A DNA stretch of 15,153 nucleotides from Scenedesmus sp. ARA3. Lineage: Eukaryota > Chlorophyta > Chlorophyceae > Sphaeropleales > Scenedesmaceae. Location of the stretch: the NCBI GenBank assembly GCA_004335835.1, contig RWJK01000034.1:1-15153 (forward strand), given 5' to 3'. Under the pieces are notes generated by a model that had not been told where the DNA came from, did not search any database, and saw nothing but the letters and a program-made list of their open reading frames with translations. Shown here one piece after another: positions 1 through 11,304 of the stretch (position 1 is the stretch's first letter; the number at the start of each line of letters is the position of its first letter). Both the position numbers and the translations under genes were made by a program.

Positions 1-307
1 TGGAAGATGTACAGGCGCTCTCGTGCAAGTGGGCCCCAGCGGAAGGATTCAAACGTCCCCCCCCCCGCGCCAATGGGTTTTAACCGTGGACTGGCAAATC
101 GTGAACCCTGGCAGCAGGGGCCCAGTGCAACCACTACCTGGAACACTCTGTTTGATGCACTCAGTGGCGTGGTGTGCAGCCCACGAGGAAATTAGGACCC
201 CGAATAGTAGAACTGCTTAAAAAGCGGTCTGGCGTAACAATACATCCCCGCAAGCAGCTGACTCTTTGTTGTCATTGTTGGAGCAGTCTGCTACCACCAC
301 ACCGTTC

Positions 308-328
308 ATGCCACGTGCCAGTGGCATG
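308..328. repeat. Short inverted repeat around a CACGTG core
   Basis: CATGCCA at 308-314 is repeated inverted as TGGCATG at 322-328, with a 7 nt spacer. The spacer joins the left arm to form CACGTG (313-318), the core bound by plant and algal bHLH and bZIP factors. No gene start is recognised nearby, so any regulatory role is inference. Confidence 0.4.
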
Positions 329-1121
329 CACCACGGCACGCTCCTGAAGTGCAAGTTGGGTGCAATACCTCAACACCAGCAGAGGCAGCCACAGCACCTT
401 CCACCAAACACGTACTCCCAAAGCACCTGAGTTACATGGTAGCCTGAAATAGATATCAGTTGACGTTACTGGTGGAAAAGGCCCAGACTGTTCCATGGCC
501 CAGATTGCCAGTCGCTAAGCAGCAGCTGCACTGGTGCTGCATGCCCACAACATCTCCACTGCCAGCACCAGCCTGCCTGTGCTAGCAGCACCAGACGCCC
601 GTAGGGGCCTGCAGCCCTCCCCTTCATAGTGGCGCCATATGGCTACGCGTACCGAAGCAACTTTGACCCAGCCCAGCCACAGGGTCGAAATACAAATGAC
701 AGCCCTTCTTCAAACACACGAGCCGCACTTCAGCATGCAGGCCGCAGTGCAAAGGCTGCAAGTTCCGGCAAATGCTCATGGGGTTCAACCCCAATTTGGC
801 TGCTGCGCTGCCAGCAGTGAGGGCGCACCACAGGGTCTTATTGCATGCGCATGTTCACCCAAGCTGCCCTCACTACGGGGCGCACAGGACTGCATCAACA
901 CAAGCAGGAATCCAAGACAACGTGCTGAATAAGGTGTTCGCTGCAGCAAGGGCTGCACAGGCGCTGCCCTAGCCATGCGCATGCTGCTGTTCAAGGGATA
1001 CCAAGAGCTAATCTACGCAGTGATACAACACTGATACACACGCCTCGCGGCTGCCAGAGCATATGCACACCCCTGAAGTTATTCAAACAGTGCAAGTGCA
1101 CCCCCTCAACTACGCTGCACC

Positions 1122-1153
1122 TGCGCTGCCGGCTACGCACCGCCGGCAGCGCA
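1122..1153. repeat. Perfect 12 bp inverted repeat (hairpin)
   Basis: TGCGCTGCCGGC at 1122-1133 and its exact reverse complement at 1142-1153 are separated by an 8 nt loop (1134-1141). The stem has ten G:C pairs and would fold stably as RNA from either strand or as cruciform DNA. No U run follows, so it is not a bacterial-type terminator. The function is unknown. Confidence 0.75.
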
Positions 1154-2778
1154 AGGCATGCAGAGCTAACCCCCCAGTAATGCTCACAGTCACACACTCA
1201 CACATGCGCGCGCAGCAGCCCCAGATGCAGCCTGCACCTAGCCTACTGTTGTCCCACACACCACACAGAGCATGAACGCAGTGCACACGGTCAGAACACA
1301 ACACATAGTACAGGGCAGTCAAGGTACAGGCTGCGCAGTCCAACGCGGGTCAGGTTGCAGCCCAGGCGCAGGTGTCCTGAGCTGCGCCGCTGCTGCTGCT
1401 GAGATGACCGGGAAAACAAGAACACACACTCCTGCTGTGCAGCACTGCCGGCATACAGCAGTTTGAATGAGATGGGGAACAGTAACACAAAGAACCGCAG
1501 TCAGGTCAGTCAGGGTTTGCGTGTCTGGAGCTGCACGCCTGCTGGGTGCTGAACACATGCAGGGGAGTCGAGCAAATCAAGCCTACAGGTGGCAGGAACA
1601 AAGAGCTCACGCCGCCAGGATGCTACGATGGGTACTACAACACCTGGCAGTCAACAACCGCGCCAACAACAGTTCATGGCAGGGGCGGCACCTCTCACAT
1701 GTGTCGCCTGCTGCGCTAGTACGCGCTGCCGCGAAGGCTGCAAGCCACATGCAAGCATGCATCCGCAGCAGCAAAGGCTGAATGGAGCCCACGCAGCGCC
1801 AGCGCTACACACACTGCATGCAGCACTGAAACTGGCGGCCATCCTAGTAGAGGCAGGCTGCTGCTGGCATGCAGCACAGCCCTGCCAGGAGGCAAACACC
1901 AGGTGGGTAGCTGGAAGAGCCACCACCAGCTCATGCCTGTGACCTGTGGCTGTGTGAGCCGCATCAGCCAACCCAGCGGGCCACCACGCACCATCAAACA
2001 GAAGCGCTACCTAATGTGTGGTGTGCAGCACTGACGCCGCACATGCACGCACAAAACTTCAACACTCCTAGTGGCGCCTGTTTCGACGGCGGGCCGCATC
2101 AAGAAGCAAGCACAAAAAGAGGCCTGTTGCTGACAGAAGACAACCAGCGGACACACACAGGTCTGTGCACAGCAGTCAGGCGGGCAGGCAGCTGAGCCAG
2201 CCCTGCTGTCCAGGTCACACAAAAACAGCACCAGCGCGGAGCTGGCAGGTCTGCTGCACTCACCGTCACACACAACAGATGATAAGCCCACAAAAGTGCG
2301 CATGCACCACGGGCCTGACCAACACATTGCCAGCCACACAACACTCAGCAACACAATACCATTTGGTGACAGGGGTTAGTCAGCTGCCAACACCATACAC
2401 AGCAACACAAGGCACGCGTTGCATGGTTGCCGCGGCAGCGCACGCCTAGGGGAGGGTGCAAGCTGCATGGAGTGCGCCTGCAGCCGCTGTACACCTGATA
2501 GGCAGCCCGGGGTGGGCAGCAGCCGGCCAATACAGCCGCTGCGCCTTGCCGGCTGAACAAGAGATCGACACGCAACCAAACACATGCGTACATAGCTTGC
2601 TATGCTCCGAATCGCACCACCACAAGAGCCAGCGAAACCGCTGGCAGTTCACAAGCACCGGCAGCACATCACGCCAGAACACAAAATCGGGCAGAGGTGT
2701 CACACAGGATGCGCCCGCTAAGGGCAGCTGGTTTCACGTCCACTGCAGGCGCAAGTCCAGCAGGTTGCTACACCACCA

Positions 2779-2783
2779 TTACA
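2779..2783 (-). promoter_or_regulatory. Candidate poly(A) signal of the MYB gene
   Basis: TTACA on the plus strand reads TGTAA on the minus strand, the usual poly(A) signal of chlorophycean algae. It lies about 130 bp past the MYB stop codon, a reasonable 3' UTR length. The five-base motif also occurs by chance. Confidence 0.4.
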
Positions 2784-2914
2784 CAAAACCACGTGCTCAC
2801 AACATGCATGCTGCGCTCGTGCACAGCAGCATCCGAGTCCACCTGGCCCCGCCCTGCCTCAGTCTGAGGCCATGCAGTGCCACCTCACATAGTGCCGGCA
2901 GCGTGGTGCGCCGC

Positions 2915-4897
2915 TCAGCCTGCGCGCAGCGCCAGCATCAGCTCAGCCGCCTGGATGTCACTCGCATCCACGCCATCCACACCCTGCTGCTGCTGCTGCT
3001 CCTCAGTTGCTGGCAGCGCGTGCAGCACCAGCGGCTTGATCTGCAGGGAGGCGGCCGCAGCCTGCACAGCTGCATCCACGCTGCTGCTGCCAAGGCCAGC
3101 TGCTGCACCGTAGGCTGTGCAGGGCGCTACGTCTGCTTCACTGCCGCTGCTGCCGCGCTTGCTGTCCCAGCCAGCTACTGCAGGGGCCACTGCTGGCGCC
3201 TGCAGCATCGCCAGCAGCTGGTGCATGGCCAGCAGCTGCTGTTGCTGCTGCTGCTGCCATGCTTGCTGATGCGCTGCAGCACCCAGCATGCTGGCTGATC
3301 CCATGGCAGCGACAGCCTGCTGCTGCGCCTGCAGCAGCTGCTGTTGCTGTGCCTGGGCGGGCTGCTCGCTGCCCGCCAGGCTGAGGTCGTGCCAGCCGGC
3401 CTGCATGCTGTGCTCAGAGCTGCAGGGGCTCAGCACAGGGCTCACGGCAGGGCTCAGCACGGCAGGAGACATCGAGGAAGCACCCAGCTGCTGCTGCTGC
3501 TGCACAGCTGCTGCTGCGGCCTTGCAGCGCTTGGCGCTGCGCTGATGCTCCAAGGCGTCCAGCGCAGCTGCTGCAGCTGCCGGCAGCAGCGCTCCCTCAT
3601 TCTCAGGCTCACACTGCCGCTTGCTGCCCACCTGGTTGCTGGTGCTGCTGCTGCTGCAGGGGCTGCTGCTGCGGCTCCTTCCGCTGCTGGCGTCACCAGC
3701 ACACTGACCTGCCTCTGCTGCTGGCTCAGCAGAAGCTGCATCACCTTCTGCTGCTGGCACCACAGCCTCCTGCTGCTGCTCGCACGCCCAGTGCTGCTGC
3801 TGCCGCCACGCCTGCTGCTGTGCTGCTGGGGGTGGCGCCAGCAGGCCCATGGCCACCATGTAGCTGCGCAGCGCTGTGGGGGGCGCAGTGCCGCCCGGGC
3901 AGGGCCGCGTCATCATGTCCTTGCGGCGCAGCGTGGCGTTCCAGTGGTTCTTGACCGCGTTCTCGGTGCGGCCGCGCAGCAGCTTGGCGATGTCTGACCA
4001 GCGGTTGCCGTACCTGCGGGTGGGGCGGTGGAGGGGGCAGCAGGTTGAGTGCTGGTGCTTGAAAGGATGTGTGTTGTGTTTCAGTGTGCCAGCATGCTGT
4101 GCCACGGTTGCCAGTTGACAGAATGCCGCGATGCTTGTTCTGCGCAGCAGAGACGCACACAACTGACTGCTGCCGTCACTGCAATGTCTGCCTGACTGCT
4201 GCAACAGCCGAGTTGCCTGATGCTTGCACGGCTGACAGCTGCGCTGCTTGCAGCTACCTCCTACTGCGGCTGCCCAGCCTCAGCCACTCACATCTTGTGT
4301 GCCGCCACCAGCTGCGCCTCCTCCTCCTGCGTCCACGCGTCCTTGCGTATGTCTGGCCGCAGGTGGTGGTTCCAGCGCTCCCTGCACTGCTTGCCAATGC
4401 GGCCCTCCTCGCTGCCCTTGGCAAACAGCGAGTTGAGGCAGCGCGCAATGGCGCTCCAGTTGCCCTCGCCGTGCTCCGTCACCAGCCTGCGCGCAGCCGC
4501 AGAGGAGCATTGCAGATGATTTGTGAAGATATGTGGCAGGAGCAGCATGCAGGAACTGATGGGGACTGCACTTGCTCGACTGACTATGCATCATACTGGC
4601 TGCTGCTACAATACAGTTGCGACCCTGCTGAAGATAATGTTGTCAGCACCCAAGTCATGTTGGCATCACCCATGTCATGCATGCATGCCAAGCAGCACCA
4701 AGGCACGCACATCAGCTGCTCAACCTATGATGCTGCTGCTCACAGCAACAACAACAATTAGGTAATTGAACCACATATACAGCTGCAGCAGCTCACGATT
4801 TCAGCGCCGCGTCCTCAGCATCTGTCCAGCCACCCTTGACTTTGGCGACTGGATAGCGGCGCCTGCGCGCAGCCTTCTGGGCTGCATGCGTCGACAT
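2915..4897 (-). CDS. R2R3-MYB transcription factor, 3 exons
   Basis: Exons by my reading are 4897-4797, 4486-4292 and 4013-2915 (464 aa); introns are 4796-4487 and 4291-4014, both GTGAG...CAG, and all phases join. The start ATG follows an in-frame TGA (4900-4898). A basic N-terminus (RRRR at 11-14) leads directly into two MYB repeats. R2 has tryptophans at 24, 44 and 72; R3 has them at 85, 104 and 123 with canonical 18-residue spacing. [11 protein letters not shown] and [11 protein letters not shown] are the DNA-recognition helices. R2 carries about nine extra residues ([11 protein letters not shown] region) just before its recognition helix. There is no R1. The tail from about residue 130 is rich in Gln, Ala and Ser, with an SP-rich stretch ([11 protein letters not shown]) and polyQ, typical of an activation or disordered region. 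The product is a nuclear DNA-binding regulator; its targets are unknown. Identity is firm; the absence of introns in the low-complexity last exon is less certain. Confidence 0.93.
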
Positions 4898-6362
4898 TCA
4901 ATCAACAGACCTGCATAGATACAAGCAAGGCAATAACACGGGGTCAGCTGATGCAGAACACGATCTGCCACAGGTCAGCTGTGGCTTGGGCGGGGAGACT
5001 TAAGTGGAAGGCGGGCCACCAGGCAGCAACATGACGAAAGTCGAAGAGCCATTTCAGCCAGTGAAATAAGCTACCGCAGCTAGCAGTCAACACTTGAAGT
5101 GATCTCCTTTCTCGCTGGAGGCCAGGAACGTGAAAACGCCTATCGGCGACGTTACTGTTCTAGTGGTGGGTCGGGAGCCGCAGCTATACAACAGATAACC
5201 ATTCAACAACTACAAGCAAACAAGTGGTCCTACAAACTGCTGCCATAGTGTGCTGTCTTGCGAGCCACCATAGCCACTGACCTGCTGGGCACCGTACACT
5301 CCGTGAAAGCTTCTGAAAAATAGTATAATATGTGATAACAACAGTTATGTAGAGCGTGACTAGAAAATCAACTGTGCTCAGCCTCAACACCGAAACTCTG
5401 GTCTTCGCTGCGAACTCTGAAGCCACAAGCACATGCTCACGACTGCTTTCGACATGGATATATGGCTTGGTGCTGAGACCCGGACGATAAGCACAAACGC
5501 TGCGACTCCGCAGTATCAATCCTGTTGTGGGCGTTTACAGACGTGGCACAACTGACGCGTGTTACTTACGCGAAAAGCCACTGAGTCGGAGATCGCAGAC
5601 ATATTAAGTATCCGAATGTGTTTTGTATTGCTTTCAGCGTGCTGTTCCTGCCTTTTGCCAACTTTCAGGATTATGTGCACGTGCTGCTTTGCTGAGTGCT
5701 CCAGACTCCATGGCCTTAACGGGAGGAGTTGCTATACTGCGCCTTCAACTAGTCTGCTGGTCAATCAAACATGTTGTGATATGCAGTGCAGGTGCTCTTG
5801 TGTCGTCCGCCGTCAACACTGGTGAAGTACTCTGTGCAGCTCAGCTTCTAGCAGTGCTGTCATAGAGGGTCTCACTAGCCTCGGTTGCAATTGATTCCCA
5901 GTACAGTTGAAGCAGACGGTGTCTATAGAAGATGTGCCTGCTCGTTCGTGAAAAGATGCTGGCAGTATGACCCGTGCAAGTCAGCATTCTGCAGCAAGGA
6001 TACTGGCCAGCAACACCAGCTGCTCGTTGCGCAGCAGGCGGAACTCATCCAGGCTTATATAGGTGTCAAGTTGTTACAGCACAATATTCCAAACCAGTCA
6101 ATGCATACTAGTGCTGCTGCTGCCCGGTACAGAGCAGGGAGGCAGGTTTGTACATGGCTGGTGGCCAGCATGATGCACTGGCACCCAGCTGCTTTCATGA
6201 ATGCAGCACATATTCATACAGGCCTCTGCACAGCCTTTAGTTTGCAGAACTGGCACCAGTAGCTGATCAGCATTCTGCATTCACAGCAGTTGCCGACACA
6301 GTACCATGCGTGTGCAGCCATTGCAGAGCAAGGTTCTCGCAGCGCACAACCAACGCATGAAC

Positions 6363-6367
6363 TTACA
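6363..6367 (-). promoter_or_regulatory. Possible poly(A) signal of the membrane-protein gene
   Basis: This reads TGTAA on the minus strand, about 600 bp beyond the stop codon at 6967. I saw no closer copy. A 600 nt 3' UTR is within range for green algae but makes the call weak. Confidence 0.25.
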
Positions 6368-6870
6368 GAAAGCAGCTGGAAGCAATTGCAAACTGCACAG
6401 GGCTTGCCCACAGATGTGCATGCATATGGCTGACGCTCTTTTGCTGATCACAAGCATTGTTAGATGAGGCTCACGAGAAGCCAAGCATCCACCCAAGCAC
6501 CCACAGGTGGATGCACGGCAACACGGTTGTGCATGTGCATCGGTGGTTTTTAACATGCAACACATTCTTGGGATCCCAACCATGAACACAGCCATGCCGC
6601 AACCAGGGCGACTGCACTTGCTGATACAAACAACACGTCTTCATAGTTTTTAGTCATGTGGTCACATGTGTCAATGGGATGCATGTGCGTGTTTCTCTGC
6701 CTGAGACATGGCAACACACCCGGTGTGGGGCCCTTGCTCGGCAGCCTGGCACGCAGCGCGTGCTGTCACGGCGCCAGTCACAATGTGTTATGTTTGGTCA
6801 CGTTGGTGGTCAAGATGGTCGCGGGTGTGGTCACCACAGGGGTGCTGGGCCAGCACCACCAGCAGCTCGG

Positions 6871-6936
6871 CATCCATGCACCAGCACTGCTGCTGCAGCT
6901 GGCAGCTGCTCATCATCCATGCACCAGCACTGCTGC
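6871..6936. repeat. Direct repeat of 23 bp in the probable 3' UTR
   Basis: Identical 23 bp copies lie at 6871-6893 and 6914-6936 (beginning CATCCATGCACCAGC), a period of 43 bp. They sit within 100 bp of the stop codon of the membrane-protein gene, so they are probably transcribed in its 3' UTR. A recent local duplication is the simplest explanation. Confidence 0.7.
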
Positions 6937-6966
6937 CGCTTGCTCTAGCCTGCATGCTGCAGGCTG

Positions 6967-8494
6967 CTAGCTCAGGCCCTGCCAGCCGCACTGCTCACTG
7001 CCAGCCGCCTGCTGCACGCCTCGCTTGCTGCTGCGGGGCATGTGCGCGCCGGCGCCGTCTGCGCTGCCTCGCTGCCGCCGCAGCTGATCCGCTGCATACC
7101 GGTCATCCGCATGCAAGTCGCCATCAGCAGCACTCACAGCAAGACGGTACGTGCCCAGCTTCCCGCTGCTGCCGCCTGACGACCCCACCAGGCTGCTGCT
7201 GCTGCCTGTCGCCAGCAGCAGGTGTGCCGGCAATGACGCAGCGGGAGGCAGCCCGTGCCCCGCCTCCAGGCTGCCACTGCGGCTGCTGCGCTGCTGCTGC
7301 TGCTGCTGCTGCGTGCCCACAGAGGCGTACCTGCGCAGCCCTCTGCCTGGCCCTGCAGCTGACTCAGAGTAACCACCAGAGCTGCGCCTCAGCTCATGCT
7401 GCTGCCAGCCCACACCGCCTATGCTTTCGGACGGCAGCAGCAAGCCGCCCGATGCTGCTGCTGACAGCGCGGCACGTGGCGTGCTGGCAGCGCTGGCGCT
7501 GCGCAGCAGCCCCTGCTGCTGCTGGGGCGCAGCTGGCATTGCCTTGCCGCTGCCGCTGCTGCTGCCGCCGCGTGGCGCTGCGCTGCGTGCTGCGCGCATG
7601 AAGCAGAGCACCACCAGCAGCGGCATCCAGATCAGGCTGTACAGCCACAGCACCCAGCTCAGCTGGTTGTCCACCACGCTGTAGCTGGTGTGCGCCTGGC
7701 CAGCCAGGTAGGCCATGAACTTGGCCTTCAGGCCAGAGTCACCGTGAGCTTCCCGCTGCTGCAGTGCGAAGAAGTCCTCCAGCAGGTCGGCCACGCGCCC
7801 CGCATCACGCGTGACGGCAAAGATGGCCTGCAGGAGACGCAACAAAATACAGGACGAGGACGGGCAGGCCGATGCGGAGTTTGATATGCAGAGCCAGCAT
7901 GCTGTGCTGCTATGGCTAGTATACAAGGAAGACTTGCAGCCGGCAATGGTGTCTGTGAAACGTGCCCTGCTGCTGCCTCCTGGCAAACTCCTGTGAATGC
8001 ATGTGTTGGGTGCTAGGTGGCACCTGTGCATGCTGCAGCCCAGCACATGCAGATGTGCAGTGCGGTGTACAGTTGCACATGGATCTGGGGACACAACCTG
8101 CTGTGGAATATGCATGGCTGTGCTGCCTGAAAGCATGCACCAACTGTTGCCTTTGATGGTGCCACTGTGTAGCCATGCGTTGAGCCAGGCCCTGGCTGGG
8201 GGGCGCACCTGGTGCAGGTCTGGCAGTGCTGCTGTGGATGCCTCAGGGCTGGGGTGCACCAGTCGCCACAGCAGGCTTATCACGCCTGTTGCAGCAAGGT
8301 ACAGCCCAGCCACCGCTGACAGCATCCATTCTAGCAGGCTGAAGCCGCATAACCTGGCTACACCTGCAGCAGCAAGTTGAGAGGGTTGTTGGCGCCAGAG
8401 CCGTTGGCCTGCTGGCGCATTGCTGCAGCAAGTATACGCGCCATATAGACATACCTAGAGCTAGTGCGACGTAAACCAGAGTCCTTGCCAGCAT
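6967..8494 (-). CDS. Unrecognised membrane protein with Ser/Gln-rich C-terminal tail, 3 exons
   Basis: Exons by my reading are 8494-8455, 8363-8209 and 7827-6967 (351 aa). Introns 8454-8364 (GTATGT...CAG) and 8208-7828 (GTGCGC...CAG) join in phase. An in-frame TGA (8539-8537) precedes the first ATG. Residues 5-22 and 27-48 are hydrophobic, as is 121-142 (LSWVLWLYSLIWMPLLVVLC), so two or three membrane spans are likely. Between them is a charged, helical-looking stretch, about 66-118 (TRDAGRVADLLEDFFALQQ). A basic MRAARS follows the last span, suggesting that the tail faces the cytosol or stroma. Residues from about 145 onward are low in complexity (Ser, Ala, Gly, polyQ) and include LRSAS, RRSS and LRRYAS, which resemble basophilic kinase sites. 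I do not recognise the family. A G-box (CACGTG, 8543-8548) lies about 50 bp upstream of the ATG. The exon structure is well supported; the exact stop is plausible. Confidence 0.75.
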
Positions 8495-9126
8495 GCTCGC
8501 CCTGCTTTTCTTTCGGGAACTGTGTGCGTTATGCGCTCAGGCCACGTGGAGCCTGCTGGAGCTTCGTATCATAACGTTGGAGTTGCAAACATTTTGAAAG
8601 ATCGGCTCGGAGGAGTCGAGCTGTGCTGATAGGGTGGAAATCGAGTGTGCATGAAAGCGAGAGCAAGCACGATACATTTAGACAGTTTGGACAATCTAAG
8701 TATGGCGACTGGATGATCATACGGGGTCTGCAGGGGAATCTGAGTTTGACAGGCAGTGGTACTGGTGCTTGCTCAGCAGTGAGTGTTTCACTGGTGAAAC
8801 GCACGGCATCACCAGGCTGCAGACCGCAGTGCGACCATCCACGAGGGCATCCTCATAATGAAAGATGTTTCCAATACAGCCGACCATGATCTCGCACAGC
8901 CGTACACACACGCTGCCACTGTTGACCAGCCTGCTGGTGTCACCAGACACAAAGACACACCATGCACCTGTCAGCCAAAGCCACTGCTAGCAGCAGCAAC
9001 AGACCACCATGCAGCACTCGACAAGTGCCATACATTGCAACGCTGCCTATGCACACCACACTGGGCGATGCTCACAGTCCCTGACCGTCTGTCCCGAAAC
9101 ACTGACAGTTGGGCGTCACTGCCTGC
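8495..9126. promoter_or_regulatory. Intergenic: promoter of the membrane-protein gene and 3' UTR of uL5m
   Basis: This 632 bp spacer separates two minus-strand genes. It holds CACGTG (8543-8548), a bHLH/bZIP core close to the downstream ATG, and a near-perfect palindrome, GTTTCAC-TG-GTGAAAC (8785-8800). I found no TGTAA on the minus strand here for uL5m and no clear TATA box. Open frames in the spacer show no family motif. Confidence 0.45.
8785..8800. promoter_or_regulatory. Palindromic element GTTTCAC-TG-GTGAAAC
   Basis: Two 7 bp arms with a 2 bp spacer form a dyad that could bind a dimeric factor or fold as a short hairpin. It lies about 290 bp upstream of the membrane-protein ATG and about 330 bp past the uL5m stop, so it may belong to either transcript or to the promoter. 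No factor is identified. Confidence 0.35.
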
Positions 9127-11253
9127 TCAGTCGTCCTGGTCGCTGTCACTGTCGGTGCCCTCATCACTGGATTCCGCTGCTGCTGCCGCCCCGCCCGCCT
9201 CCCCGCCCGCCTCGACAGCGCCCTTCTCCTTCTTCTGCAGCATGGGCAGCTGCAGGCCGCTCATCAGCAGCTGGCTGCGGCCGCGCCGTCCCTGTGTGCC
9301 TGCCATGTTGACGCTGATGTGCAGGCTGCCCAGCGCCTCAAAGATCTCGTACTGCTCCTCAAAGTCGGGGAAGTTGATCAGCTTCTGGATCCTGCAGGAC
9401 GCAGCAGACACGCAGGCGCAGGTGCATTCAGCGCTGGTGACACCAGTGTGAGCCGCGATGCACGGCACAGTGAGGCTGGGCAGCAGGCCTGCAGCAGAGG
9501 ATCTTGCCAGGTGCAGCAGCTATGACACAGCGCAGTCGGACCTTTCACTCGCCGGTCGCTTTGCTCGCCCGCTTACAAGGCAAATGCAACTGTATTGTCA
9601 ACAGCAGGCAGCTCCACCGGCAGCAGAGCAGCAGCCATTGTGGGCGCAACAACTTGCAGCAGCTGCGACTGCTCACATTGCCTCGCCCAGCATGCCACCA
9701 GCCGTGCACTCGCTGCCATGCTGGCAAGGCACCGCGGCAAAGCGCTGCCAGCCATGCGGCTGCGCCTGCAGTGCCGCCCCTGTGCCAGCTCACCTGAAGT
9801 GCAGGTTGCCGCTCCTGTCCAGGCTCCTGCTGCTGACGCCTGCAAAGGCGTTCTGGCTGGGCAGCACCAGGTAGGCCAGCTTCTGCAGCACCGCCAGCGC
9901 GGCGCCACCCACCAGACGCACCTTGACCGCTGCAAATGTGCGCACACACAGGCAGCAGCAGAGGGCGCCAGGTGGCAGTGAGTACTGGCAGATGCCTGCA
10001 TCAACAAGTGGCAGCAGCATGGCATGCAGCACAGCCAGCCAGCTGCTACAGCCACAGGCAGGTGCAACAGTCCTGGCCCGTATATCATCGCGGCCACGGC
10101 CCGTAGGGGCAGCACCTGGCAGCGCTGCTGCTGCTGGTAAGTGCTGCTGCTGAGGCATGCGCTGGTGCTGACAGCCACAGCTGGCTGGTGGTGCAGCTGA
10201 CCCCGCCTGTTGCTGCCAGTCAAGCAGCCCAGCAGCAGCAGCAGAAGCGCCGCGCACCTGTGATGGCGTTCTTGCTGCGGTAGTACTTGACCTGGCTCTG
10301 CACGAAGCTGGCTGGCTGCCCCGTCACATACTCCAGCGCCAGCGCGGGCAGCAGCATCTCCCATTTCTCAGCCTGGCCGGGCCAATGGACAGCAGCAGGC
10401 AGGACGGCAGCACGCGACAGTGGCAGCGGCAGCAACAGCACCAATAATGTTGTTGGCATATAGGGTACTGCTTGTGCTTGATGCTTTGTGCGCAATGCAG
10501 GGTCGAGCGATGCAAGTCGGCCAGCTGCTGTGACGCCGCTGCGCTCCACACCAGGTAACACACTCATACAAAACCAGATGAAACCTACACAGCCAGCACA
10601 GCTGCCTGGCAGTCGTGAGCAGCAGCCAGGACTGCGTCCTGACAACTCAGGCCGCGGCACACGCGTGCACTATCTACACTCACGTATCGCCGCCCGTGCG
10701 TGTCCTTGGCGCTGATGCTCAAATCGATGCTCTTTAGCCGTGGCAGCTGCTGCACATTGTCCAGATTGAGCTTCAGCAGCAGCTCACGCGCCAGGTGGGC
10801 GCTGTAGAACTCGCCCAGCCTGCTGCGCTGGTACTGGGAGGCCAGCAGCGCCAGCTGCTGCTGCTGCTGCTGCTGTTGCTGCTGCTCAGCCGCTGCGGCA
10901 GCTGCCGCCACTGCCGCGGCATCCTTGCCTTTCTGCTGCTTGGGCTGCTTGGGCTGCTTGAGCTGCTTGTCGGCTGCACCTGCTGCTGCAGCCACTGCTG
11001 CTGTACTGCTGCTGCTGCTGCTGCTGCTGCGCGCCTGCAGGGCAGAGGCAGCGGCGACCACGGGCGAGGCGGTCAGGTGGCCAGGCTGCACTGAACCTTA
11101 CCAGCAGGGTTAGTGTGCATAACTGCACGTGTATTGTGCTTGCAAGCCGGTATGAATAAACTAATGTGCAATGCACAAGGCCAATGAGTCGTCAAGAAGC
11201 AGGAGCCCAGCACCCGTACCCTGCCGCTTGCTGCCCCAGCGTGAAACGTAAGC

Positions 11254-11304
<51 letters not shown>

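Larger units (their letters stand above)
1..2914. other. Long stretch without a recognisable gene
   Basis: I see no supported coding gene in this 2.9 kb stretch. Open frames are short (under about 120 codons, apart from frames antisense to the MYB gene), low in complexity, and carry no family motif or splice-linked partner. The sequence is rich in CA, GCAG and TGCA words. It holds a run of ten C (57-66), a 12 bp hairpin (1122-1153) and a CATGCCA/TGGCATG inverted repeat around a CACGTG core (308-328). The last 150-300 bases are probably the 3' UTR of the minus-strand MYB gene. The left edge could hold the end of a gene lying outside the window; I cannot show this. Confidence 0.5.
4898..6966. 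other. Intergenic region: MYB promoter side and 3' side of the membrane-protein gene
   Basis: I find no convincing gene in this 2.07 kb stretch. About 4950-5900 is visibly more AT-rich than the neighbouring genes, as expected for the MYB promoter and 5' UTR. AT-rich words such as ATATTATAC (minus strand, around 5327-5335) could serve as a TATA-like element but lie more than 400 bp from the ATG. ATTTCA and TGAAAT form a small inverted repeat at 5051-5067. The longest open frame (5885-6262, plus) has no recognisable domain and a composition unlike the four genes. The right part should contain the 3' UTR of the minus-strand gene ending at 6967. Confidence 0.5.

Noticed and set aside
780..792. 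GGGGTTCAACCCC, resembling a tRNA T-arm
   Set aside because: It is a 13 bp palindrome with no room for a 7 nt loop and no D-arm, anticodon arm or acceptor stem around it.
2456..4000. Long plus-strand open frames (2456-3298, 3344-3997) rich in Leu, Cys and Ala
   Set aside because: They are antisense to the MYB last exon; CAG codons read backwards as CTG give long leucine-rich frames without domains.
5885..6262. 125-codon plus-strand open frame in the MYB-side spacer
   Set aside because: No recognisable domain, no linked exon, and Cys/His-rich composition unlike the four supported genes.
6708..7601. Plus-strand 297-codon frame rich in Cys, Ala and Pro
   Set aside because: It overlaps the membrane-protein last exon on the opposite strand and shows only repeat-derived composition.
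9573..10364. Minus-strand 263-codon frame across uL5m introns
   Set aside because: It runs in the wrong frame for the L5 exons and through two introns with good splice sites; no motif.
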